From Pedobacter cryoconitis (GTDB taxonomy: Bacteria; Bacteroidota; Bacteroidia; Sphingobacteriales; Sphingobacteriaceae): a DNA stretch of 64,000 nt. The stretch covers positions 387,733 through 451,732 of the forward strand of contig JAAAFW010000006.1 in NCBI GenBank assembly GCA_019352875.1, read 5' to 3'. Below the pieces are notes generated by a model, which made no database searches, was not told the DNA's origin, and saw nothing but the letters and a program-made list of their open reading frames with translations. A program made the translations under genes and the position numbers. Below, piece after piece: positions 57,648 to 64,000 of the stretch (the first letter of the stretch is position 1; every line of letters starts with the position of its first letter).

Positions 57648-57983
57648 TTAATCCTTCTTAGACTTAAGGTATGGACTAATGAGTTTCTTTTCCCCAAAAG
57701 TTACTGATTTCGATCCTCCTCGTGGCCCATAAATTTCTTCCGTTATTACTCCATATTTTTCTATTGCCTCTTGACGAGTTAAAGTTCTTCTGATCAACAC
57801 CCATGACCCAGGTTGTGTACAATGTAATGTACCGTGTTGACCTAACTTGTTAAAGAGTTCATCGCCAAGATATTGAATAATTTTAAAACCCCATGCAACT
57901 GGCTCACCGCACCAACCATCAACTAAGACTAGTTGATAATCAGATAAATAATTTTCATATCCTAAAGGCTTTTGAACTTCCAT
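57648..57983 (-). CDS. Uncharacterised 111-residue island protein
   Basis: A compact soluble protein (MEVQKPLGYENYLSDY at the start) with VDGWCGEPVAWGFK and a C-terminal GPRGGSKSVTFGEKK block that looks like a conserved, possibly nucleic-acid-contacting loop. No signal peptide or membrane segment. I do not recognise the family. It is convergent with the STAND gene and inside the tRNA-Glu direct repeats, so it travels with it; it could be a partner, a regulator or unrelated cargo. The gap 57550-57647 holds nothing recognisable. Confidence 0.7.
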   Translation of the reverse strand: MEVQKPLGYENYLSDYQLVLVDGWCGEPVAWGFKIIQYLGDELFNKLGQHGTLHCTQPGSWVLIRRTLTRQEAIEKYGVITEEIYGPRGGSKSVTFGEKKLISPYLKSKKD

Positions 57984-58125
57984 AAGTTGAGTTATTGTGT
58001 GGGACTAACCATATAACCTATGAGCATATTAAAAATTTTATAGCTCTTGGGATAATTGCAATGAGATCACATTTTTCATTTTTTCGCCAACCTCTTCAAA
58101 TCTTTAATAAAACGGTTCGAGATTT

Positions 58126-58141
58126 TTCCCCTACGGGCTAC
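58126..58141. other. Island right-end direct repeat (attR-like)
   Basis: Exact 16-bp copy of the tRNA-Glu 3' end, not part of a complete tRNA. The stretch 57984-58125 to its left encodes no supported gene. Confidence 0.72.
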
Positions 58142-58143
58142 TT

Positions 58144-58183
58144 AAAGGGAAAGATTCTTAATAGATTCTTTCCCTTTTTTTTA
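58144..58183 (+). terminator. Terminator next to the island right end
   Basis: An 11-bp A/G-rich stem (AAAGGGAAAGA with its complement) is followed by a run of T. Position directly after the tRNA-Glu repeat suggests it was the original tRNA operon terminator before insertion. 58184-58261 holds nothing else recognised. Confidence 0.75.
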
Positions 58184-58261
58184 TGCCTTATCTTTTCTTC
58201 CGGACCCGCAGAACCGGAAATCAGTTTCGGTACCGGTATTTCAGAATTCTGCCTGACCCTT

Positions 58262-59146
58262 TTATTTTTTATATAGTGAGGGATAAGGAACGAATTCAAT
58301 GTCGTCTCCTTTGATTTTTTCAAAAGTTTGATCAATCCAGCGCTGTTTTGCTGTATTAATTAAATCTTTATCCGAAGCCACAAAATTCCAGTCTATAAAT
58401 CTTTGTTCAGGAAAAGGCTCTCCTCCAAACAGGTAAATGGTGGTGTCGGCTTCGATGATAAATTCACATAAAGAACTTTCCTTAGCTACGAGCAATTGTT
58501 TTGGACCATATGTATTGCCGTCACTTTCAACACTGCCCTCTAAAATATAAAGTCCGGCTTCTCCAAAAAGTTCCTTCCCAATCTGGACGGTTTGCCGGCT
58601 TAAACTTTTAATCTCCAGCATAAATAATTTACTGTAAACCGGGACTGCAGACCTGTGTCCGGATATTTCTCCTGCAATAAGTTTATACCGCAGATCGCCT
58701 TCTGTCCAGAACGGTAACTGTTCTCCGTCAATATGAAAAAACTCAGGTTCCATCTCTTCCAGTTTTTTAGGCAGCGCAACCCAGATCTGTAAACCATGAA
58801 TAACCTTGTCAGAGTGCCGCAGATATTCCGGTGTTCGTTCTGAATGGACAATACCTTTTCCAGCTGTCATCCAGTTTACTGCGCCAGGTTTGATCTCAAC
58901 TTCGTTACCGAGCGTGTCGCGGTGCATAATGCTCCCTTCGAATAAAAAAGTAAGGGTAGACAGTCCAATATGTGGATGGGGCATGACGTCAAAGTTTTCC
59001 CTTTCATTCATTTTTACCGGTCCCATATGGTCTATAAAAATAAAAGGGCCTACCATTCTCTTTTCCCGGAAAGGTAGCAGCCGGCCCACCATAAAATTCC
59101 CAATACTTGCCGCTCTTTCTTCAATGATGAGGTTGATATTTGACAT
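58262..59146 (-). CDS. Pirin-family protein
   Basis: A 294-residue bicupin. Metal-binding residues of the pirin site are seen in MPHPHIGLSTLT and GIVHSERTPE. The N-terminal VGRLLPFREKRMVGPFIFIDH is the family signature, and the second cupin carries the weaker C-terminal half. Some bacterial pirins act as quercetinases, others modulate enzymes; function here is unassigned. It lies 21 bases after the AraC regulator, so they are probably co-transcribed. Confidence 0.9.
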   Translation of the reverse strand: MSNINLIIEERAASIGNFMVGRLLPFREKRMVGPFIFIDHMGPVKMNERENFDVMPHPHIGLSTLTFLFEGSIMHRDTLGNEVEIKPGAVNWMTAGKGIVHSERTPEYLRHSDKVIHGLQIWVALPKKLEEMEPEFFHIDGEQLPFWTEGDLRYKLIAGEISGHRSAVPVYSKLFMLEIKSLSRQTVQIGKELFGEAGLYILEGSVESDGNTYGPKQLLVAKESSLCEFIIEADTTIYLFGGEPFPEQRFIDWNFVASDKDLINTAKQRWIDQTFEKIKGDDIEFVPYPSLYKK

Positions 59147-59167
59147 GGTGTTCGATTTATATGCAGT

Positions 59168-60238
59168 TTAATCAGTGGTACGGTAATTTGCTAAAAAATT
59201 ATCAATTACAATAGATGATTTTCCTTCTGCCCTGAAATCCTTTGGAAGCATTCCGCAATGGCGTTTAAATGCCATTGTAAAAGCAATAGGTGTTTTGTAG
59301 CCAATTTCGTAGGCAATCTCTTTGATGGGTTTAGAAGAATGCATGAGCAAATTTCTCGCTTTATCCATCCGAATAGATTCTGCATATTCAAATATCGGTT
59401 TCCCGATTATAGCTTTGAATCCATTTTTAAGTTTGTGCTCATTAATTCCATAAAATCTGGAGAAATCCTGAATAGTTGCGAATGGTTTTGAGTTGCTTTC
59501 AATATCACGCGCAATTTTTTGAATAATATCAAGATCGTATTCTTCCAGCTGAAAGTTTGATGTAATCTGCTTACCTGTTAACTTTTCTTTTCTCTCCGAA
59601 TGATTGATCTGGTGGGCGAGTAACTCAAATACTTTTCCCTTCATGTAGATGTTTCTGGCTATCCCTGTCATACTGCATCTTTTAATTTCATTTAAAACAC
59701 ATTGAGTGGCAGCAGTTACAGGAATCTCTTCTTTAAAAAGATTTGCAGTCTGTTTTTGCTGGATCGAATTGATAAAATTATCCAGAGGCCGATAATTGAG
59801 CTCCCACTTTATCAATGTCTTCATATCGAGATACACATCGAAGTTGTGGTAGCTTGCATCCTTCCTGCAATATAACTCAACGGATGAGCCAGGAGCAACA
59901 TAATGCATATTCTGACGCATAGAATTATAGGTCGTTAGTTTACCATTTACACGGTCAGTGAGATTGTCCATGCGCATCATGAAGCTCATTTCTACAGTCG
60001 TATGGTCTTGAACTTCGGTTTTGATCAGGGTATTTCTTTCGATAGACTGGCGGTAATCGGCAAACATGAAATCGCGGCCTCCATCAATGTAAAATGACCT
60101 CACTTCACCCATCCTTTCCCTGTAAACAGTTTGTAGCCACATGGAATCTTCCTCGTGCATAATCTTCTTTACTTTTCCTAGGTCATAATAACTATGAAGG
60201 GAACTTCCAGGTTCCAGTATATCTTGTTCATGATTCAT
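59168..60238 (-). CDS. AraC-family transcriptional regulator
   Basis: A 356-residue regulator with a C-terminal AraC double helix-turn-helix (about residues 250-345; KPFATIQDFSRFYGINEHKL and PIKEIAYEIGYKTPIAFTMAF). The N-terminal part is unlike the sugar-binding type and resembles PchR-like siderophore regulators, which fits the divergent siderophore-type receptor. The ATG at 60238 is chosen; an in-frame extension 87 bases upstream runs into the intergenic promoter region. Confidence 0.85.
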   Translation of the reverse strand: MNHEQDILEPGSSLHSYYDLGKVKKIMHEEDSMWLQTVYRERMGEVRSFYIDGGRDFMFADYRQSIERNTLIKTEVQDHTTVEMSFMMRMDNLTDRVNGKLTTYNSMRQNMHYVAPGSSVELYCRKDASYHNFDVYLDMKTLIKWELNYRPLDNFINSIQQKQTANLFKEEIPVTAATQCVLNEIKRCSMTGIARNIYMKGKVFELLAHQINHSERKEKLTGKQITSNFQLEEYDLDIIQKIARDIESNSKPFATIQDFSRFYGINEHKLKNGFKAIIGKPIFEYAESIRMDKARNLLMHSSKPIKEIAYEIGYKTPIAFTMAFKRHCGMLPKDFRAEGKSSIVIDNFLANYRTTD

Positions 60239-60301
60239 TTTTTTCTCCCGATTACGATGTTTTAACTCCTGAATTCGATATTCTTTCCATAGAAGTAGGC
60301 T

Positions 60302-60309
60302 TACTTTTG
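60302..60309 (+). promoter_or_regulatory. Possible -7 element for the siderophore receptor
   Basis: TACTTTTG is an exact TAnnTTTG match, 38 bases before the receptor ATG, in the divergent gap with the AraC gene. A matching TTTG at -33 is absent, as is common for activator-dependent promoters. Confidence 0.4.
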
Positions 60310-60347
60310 CCCCACAAAAATACATTATTTATAATTAATCTTAATAG

Positions 60348-62756
60348 ATGACTACAACTTTACTTAACAAGAGGCTAAGAAATTCGGGCATGACATTATT
60401 TGCGGTTCTGATATTATGCTTATGCGCAGTTCCGGCATTGGCACAGCAGATGGGGGCGATAGGTGGACGTACAATTCAATCAGGTGGAGAGCCGATCGAA
60501 GGAATTACAGTTACAATCAAAGAAACAGGTAAAAAAAGCTCCAGTAATAAATCCGGAGAATTCAGATTCGAAGAAATTCCGATGGGGGAGTATACACTTG
60601 AAGTGACGCACGTTGGATGGACAGCCCAGTCATCCAGAATCAAAGTGATGGCTGACCAGATTTCCCAGGTAGATTTTCAGCTCAAATTCTCTGAGAATAA
60701 TCTGGATCTGGTCACAGTTATCGGGAAGTCAAAATCCTTTAATACAAACTTTACTTCGCGTTCGATGAAGCTTGACCGTCCGTTGCTTGAAATTCCCCAA
60801 AGCATCCAGATCATTAACAGGTCATTACTCGAAGAACAACAATCATTCACTATTGCTAACGGAATTACAAGAAATGTAAGTGGGGTGAGAACTGTTGCAC
60901 ATCAGGATGACGGAAGTGTAAGTATTTTTGTCAGAGGTTTTTCGGCGACAAATCTGCGTAATGGAATGAGTGTCGGCGGATCGTTTGGTCCACTGAGAGA
61001 AGACATCGCTTTTGTAGAGCGTGTTGAGTTTATCAAGGGTCCTGCCGGATTCCTTATGGGCAATACTCAGCCCGGTGGTTTATATAACGTCGTGACTAAA
61101 AAACCGATGGGTACAGGTAAAACTGCGGTTAAAATGATGATGGGAAGTTTCAATACTTACAGAACTGAAATTGATATTGACAGTAAAGCAAGTAAAGATG
61201 GTAAACTGATGTTCAGGCTAAACGCTATGGGCAGCAAATTAGGTTCGTTTGTTCAATATACAGATAATGAGCTTTGGGGGATCAACCCGTCCCTTAAATA
61301 TAAATTCTCTGATAAAACAGATGTGACCGCTGAGTATACTTATTCTCAGAATGCATTCACCGGTGGTTTTGCCAAGTATGCCTATTCAATGGAAGGATTT
61401 AAAGACCTAGACAGATCTTTTACTTTTTCTGATCCTATTATAGATCCGACCGTAATTAAAGATCACAGCGCATTTTTAACCTTGAACCATGAACTGGCTG
61501 CTAACTGGAAATTAACCGGGCAGCTCGCTTATATTCATTCTGGAATGCAGGGAGAATCGCTTTATCCCAAGTTCAATAGTATTAATGAAAAAGGAGACTT
61601 ATACCGTGGTATCTCTGTGAATGATGCGATGAATAGCTCGACGCTCGGGCAAGTATTCGTTAATGGCTCTTTCAAAACCGGGCCTGTGAACCACCGTATG
61701 CTGGGTGGTCTGGATATGGGTAAGAAACTTTATTATGCCGACTGGTCCGTATTGCCAGATACAGTAGGGGGTGTATTCAATATTTACAATCCGGTTTATG
61801 GTAAACTCAGAAAATCGGATCTTCCAGTTTATGACAGGTCTACCAGCTTGCGTGAGAGAGGAATAGCCAGTTTGAGTGAATACACTTTTGCTTCGGTCTT
61901 TGTACAAGATGAGTTAGGATTTTTCTCTGATAAACTGAGATTGAGCCTGGGACTTCGTTATACCACAACCGGTAAGACCAGCAGCGCTTCTAACGGAGCA
62001 CTGGTAAAAAACAATGCTTTTACTCCGAGATTAGGATTAAGCGGAACGGTTGCGCCGAATACGACCGTATATGCTATATATGATCAGTCATTCCAGGAGC
62101 AGGTAGGGACATTAGTTGGCGGTGGTGCTGCAGATCCTTCACTGGGTACAAATAAGGAACTTGGAGCTAAGCGCAGCTGGTTTGGAGGCCAATGGCTAAC
62201 TACGGTTGCGGTATTTGAAGTAACCAAAACTAATTTACTCACTGTCGCGGATCCGAATGTACCAGGAATTATGATCCAGACCGGAGAGGCACGGTCGCGT
62301 GGTATAGAATTTGATCTGAAAGGAGAAATTATAAGTGGACTGAATGTAATGCTCAATTACGCTTATACAGACGCTAAGATCTCTAAAGATAACAATACAA
62401 GCCGTATTGGTAATAATCTGGATGGTACAGCTAAACACATTACAAATGGTTGGGCAACATACAGAATTCAAAGAGGCGATGTTGCTGGCTTAGGGTTTTC
62501 ATTGGGCTATCAGTTTGAAGCGAAAAGATCGGGATGGCCGGTAGTACAGAATAAGGATTTGCCTGATAACTTGTTTTCTCTGGATGCTGGTATGTCCTAC
62601 CTGAAAAACAATTACAATATCTCTTTGGTCGTTAATAACATTACAGACCGCTATAACTATACAGGATATTATCCCGGTGCCTGGACTTATAAACATTATG
62701 GCTGGAGAGCTTTAACTCCTGCAAGTTTCAGACTTTCCCTGGGATACACATTTTAG
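60348..62756 (+). CDS. TonB-dependent siderophore receptor
   Basis: An 802-residue outer-membrane receptor. A signal peptide (about 1-32) precedes a carboxypeptidase-regulatory-like domain (GGRTIQSGGEPIEGITVTIK), a plug domain with IPQSIQIINRSLLEE, FVRGFSA and VEFIKGPAGFLMGNTQPGG, and a barrel ending in FRLSLGYTF with the typical terminal Phe. The plug blocks are those of ferric-siderophore receptors. It is divergent from a PchR-like AraC regulator, implying ligand-induced expression. Siderophore identity unknown. Confidence 0.93.
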   Translation: MTTTLLNKRLRNSGMTLFAVLILCLCAVPALAQQMGAIGGRTIQSGGEPIEGITVTIKETGKKSSSNKSGEFRFEEIPMGEYTLEVTHVGWTAQSSRIKVMADQISQVDFQLKFSENNLDLVTVIGKSKSFNTNFTSRSMKLDRPLLEIPQSIQIINRSLLEEQQSFTIANGITRNVSGVRTVAHQDDGSVSIFVRGFSATNLRNGMSVGGSFGPLREDIAFVERVEFIKGPAGFLMGNTQPGGLYNVVTKKPMGTGKTAVKMMMGSFNTYRTEIDIDSKASKDGKLMFRLNAMGSKLGSFVQYTDNELWGINPSLKYKFSDKTDVTAEYTYSQNAFTGGFAKYAYSMEGFKDLDRSFTFSDPIIDPTVIKDHSAFLTLNHELAANWKLTGQLAYIHSGMQGESLYPKFNSINEKGDLYRGISVNDAMNSSTLGQVFVNGSFKTGPVNHRMLGGLDMGKKLYYADWSVLPDTVGGVFNIYNPVYGKLRKSDLPVYDRSTSLRERGIASLSEYTFASVFVQDELGFFSDKLRLSLGLRYTTTGKTSSASNGALVKNNAFTPRLGLSGTVAPNTTVYAIYDQSFQEQVGTLVGGGAADPSLGTNKELGAKRSWFGGQWLTTVAVFEVTKTNLLTVADPNVPGIMIQTGEARSRGIEFDLKGEIISGLNVMLNYAYTDAKISKDNNTSRIGNNLDGTAKHITNGWATYRIQRGDVAGLGFSLGYQFEAKRSGWPVVQNKDLPDNLFSLDAGMSYLKNNYNISLVVNNITDRYNYTGYYPGAWTYKHYGWRALTPASFRLSLGYTF

Positions 62757-62779
62757 GTGTAGAAATGCACATTATAATT

Positions 62780-62826
62780 AAGCCCTCTCTACCGGCAACT
62801 GATTGAATTGCCGGTAGAGAGGGCTT
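62780..62826. terminator. Bidirectional terminator after the siderophore receptor
   Basis: A perfect 19-bp stem (starting AAGCCCTCTCTACCGGCAA, 9-base loop). The T-tract is short, but the stem is the strongest in the window; it separates convergent genes. Confidence 0.85.
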
Positions 62827-62836
62827 CCTGTTTCAA

Positions 62837-63436
62837 CTACAGATTAGCAGTTAACAGTTGCTGTACAATATAACCTTTGTCCGGGTTTTCGGGATCATGT
62901 GTTACTAAAGCTCTCACTCGGGCTTTAGCGCTATATTCGCCGTTGTTGTGGAGTTTTTCTGCCAATGAAAGAATTTGTTCCATCTGGCCGGCAATGTCCT
63001 GGTTCATGGGTTTTAGCTCATAAGATCCGGAGTAGATGAATTTTCCATCCAGTTTCCTGAATGCCAGTCCGCGGGCAAGTACGCTATGTATCTGTAACGA
63101 AATTTCAAATCGGTCTTTGCCGGTATACTTTTCTTTGCTAAGAACTTGTTCCAGAACAAACCATTTGTCCGGACCATCCTGGGGAGCCACGTCCGGCACA
63201 TATACTTTTGCTTTAACTTTATAGGTATAACCAATTTCTCTGTCCAGGAATTCTCTTAATGACAATGGAGATGGATTTCTGTCTGACCACAGGTAAATAT
63301 TGTTGTTATCAGTAGAATAGAAATGGTCAACAAAAAGTTCCGTTGTTTGTCCGTTTTTCGGGTCCGAAGAGTCAAATTTATCTTTTGAACAACTGAAACT
63401 GATAAAGATCAGGCATAGTAATGGTAAGTAGCGCAT
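62837..63436 (-). CDS. Putative lipoprotein, function unknown
   Basis: A 199-residue protein with lipoprotein signal MRYLPLLCLIFISFSC and lipobox FSC at residues 14-16. The mature part alternates short beta-strand-like segments; no known domain is recognised. It is convergent to the siderophore receptor. Its promoter must lie in the gap with the MarR fragment. Confidence 0.7.
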   Translation of the reverse strand: MRYLPLLCLIFISFSCSKDKFDSSDPKNGQTTELFVDHFYSTDNNNIYLWSDRNPSPLSLREFLDREIGYTYKVKAKVYVPDVAPQDGPDKWFVLEQVLSKEKYTGKDRFEISLQIHSVLARGLAFRKLDGKFIYSGSYELKPMNQDIAGQMEQILSLAEKLHNNGEYSAKARVRALVTHDPENPDKGYIVQQLLTANL

Positions 63437-63499
63437 AATTATTGGTTTTAGGTTTTGTTTATAAACGCATCCTGTCTTTAAAATGCCACAGAAATCACA

Positions 63500-63579
63500 T
63501 CATTTTTGAAAATAAATAGCTGGCAGCCATCATTATGCTAATATATTTTCTTTCATAATATAATCTTCCATATATTTGT
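63500..63579. repeat. Left copy of an 80-bp exact direct repeat
   Basis: Identical to 63921-64000, offset 421 bases. It contains the promoter region upstream of the MarR-type gene. The match stops at 63499 on the left and continues past the window on the right. Confidence 0.95.
63547..63578 (+). promoter_or_regulatory. Likely promoter of the MarR-type gene
   Basis: TTTC, a 20-base spacer and TATATTTG at 63571-63578 nearly match the Bacteroidetes consensus. The same elements are repeated with the -7 at 63992-63999. Confidence 0.6.
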
Positions 63580-63621
63580 GTAATCAGTTACGTAATTAAT
63601 ATACATACATATAAATATATA

Positions 63622-63930
63622 ATGGATTTTTTTAATCAAACAGGGCATATGGCTATCGGCACAAGGCTGAGAATGCTCTCCGATAAAGTTTCAGACGATG
63701 CTGCCCAGGTATACCAATTATTTGATGTAGACCTGCAGCCGAAATGGTTTCCTGTTTTTCACGTGCTTCAGCATGGTGAATTTACGATTACCGAAATTGC
63801 GCAGCAGATTGGACATTCCCACCCTTCGGTTAGTAAGATTGTCTCTGAAATGGCAAAAAAGAAAATTGTCACTGAGAACAAAGACAAGAACGACGGACGA
63901 AGAAATGTGATCAAATTATCTCATTTTTGA
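63622..63930 (+). pseudogene. Truncated MarR-type regulator, cut by a tandem duplication
   Basis: A 102-residue frame containing a MarR winged helix (FTITEIAQQIGHSHPSVSKI, then a DGRR wing). It closely resembles the N-terminus of Bacteroidetes MarR/GNAT fusion proteins, usually about 310 residues. It ends NVIKLSHF at a stop created where the duplicated upstream segment begins (63921), so the C-terminal half is lost. A second promoter copy starts here, and an intact copy probably follows outside the window. Confidence 0.75.
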
Positions 63931-64000
63931 AAATAAATAGCTGGCAGCCATCATTATGCTAATATATTTTCTTTCATAATATAATCTTCCATATATTTGT
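63921..64000. repeat. Right copy of the 80-bp exact direct repeat
   Basis: Exact copy of 63500-63579, running to the window edge, so the true repeat is longer. It is the start of the second unit of a tandem duplication of period 421. Confidence 0.95.

Larger units (their letters stand above)
53399..58141. mobile_element. Small accessory island integrated at the tRNA-Glu 3' end
   Basis: A 16-bp direct repeat (TTCCCCTACGGGCTAC) lies at the tRNA-Glu 3' end (53399-53414) and again at 58126-58141; GGTTCGA precedes both, at slightly different spacing. The 4.7 kb between them contains the STAND-nuclease gene, a 111-residue gene and a decayed mobile-element gene, and looks AT-richer than the flanks. 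tRNA 3' ends are classic targets of tyrosine integrases, but no integrase remains here. The downstream repeat is followed by a tRNA-type terminator, as expected if the original operon was split. Confidence 0.72.

Noticed and set aside
58060..58141. Minus-strand frame VARRGKISNRFIKDL then KRLAKK from the right repeat, as a possible integrase C-terminus
   Set aside because: It has only about 21 codons, no catalytic Tyr motif and no upstream continuation; could not be supported.
57995..58276. 93-codon plus-strand frame crossing the island right end
   Set aside because: It spans the tRNA-Glu repeat and a terminator hairpin and has no domain; not a gene.

Overview
The window looks like a chromosomal segment of a Bacteroidetes bacterium of the Sphingobacteriaceae, most likely Pedobacter or a close relative. 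The evidence is Bacteroidetes-type promoters (TTTG, 19-20 bases, TAnnTTTG), few Shine-Dalgarno sequences, GLPGLI-family proteins, TonB-linked beta-barrels with carboxypeptidase-like N-terminal domains, and a fused E1 alpha/beta subunit. The genus is an inference from protein style; no database search was possible.

Layout. 1-9.6 kb: the C-terminal part of a Gly-rich outer-membrane beta-barrel, feoA-feoB (ferrous iron uptake), a SprT-like protein, a lipoprotein, and a tightly coupled pair of a LutB-like iron-sulfur protein and a fused 2-oxoacid dehydrogenase E1. 9.6-19.6 kb: a minus-strand housekeeping block with tatC-rpiB-M28 peptidase, the lipid cluster yceD-rpmF-plsX-fabH-accB-accC, pdxA and panB. 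19.6-26.2 kb: an EamA transporter, a MocR-type regulator, a TlpA-like thioredoxin, gene relics (SDR, AraC), rsmA, a SerA-like dehydrogenase and an intergenic region with a phased 11-bp repeat. 26.2-33.2 kb: an M1 peptidase and a four-gene secreted/outer-membrane cluster (small Cys-rich exported protein, two GLPGLI proteins, a 902-residue beta-barrel). 33.3-53.2 kb: greA, HIT, MazG-like, dtd, rsgA, then thrABC behind a complete leader-peptide attenuator, metH-metF behind a SAM-I riboswitch, BI-1, murQ, an S41 protease, der and era.

53.2-58.2 kb: an initiator tRNA-Met and tRNA-Glu carry an insertion. A 16-bp direct repeat of the tRNA-Glu 3' end recurs 4.7 kb downstream and bounds a small accessory island. 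The island holds a 1168-residue protein with an Mrr-like nuclease domain and a STAND-type NTPase domain, very likely an anti-phage (Avs-like) gene with its own strong promoter. It also holds an uncharacterised 111-residue protein and the frameshifted remains of a small gene of mobile-element type. No integrase is visible.

58.2-64 kb: a pirin, an AraC regulator and a divergent siderophore-type TonB receptor, then a lipoprotein and a MarR-type regulator cut off by a tandem duplication. The last 80 bases of the window repeat the promoter region 421 bases upstream exactly.

The clearest regulatory logic is feedback control of amino-acid synthesis: Thr/Ile codon-dependent attenuation of thrABC and a SAM riboswitch on metH-metF. 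The best candidates for new biology are the tRNA-Glu STAND-nuclease island, the Cys-rich protein/GLPGLI/barrel cassette and the 11-bp phased CCCACA array.
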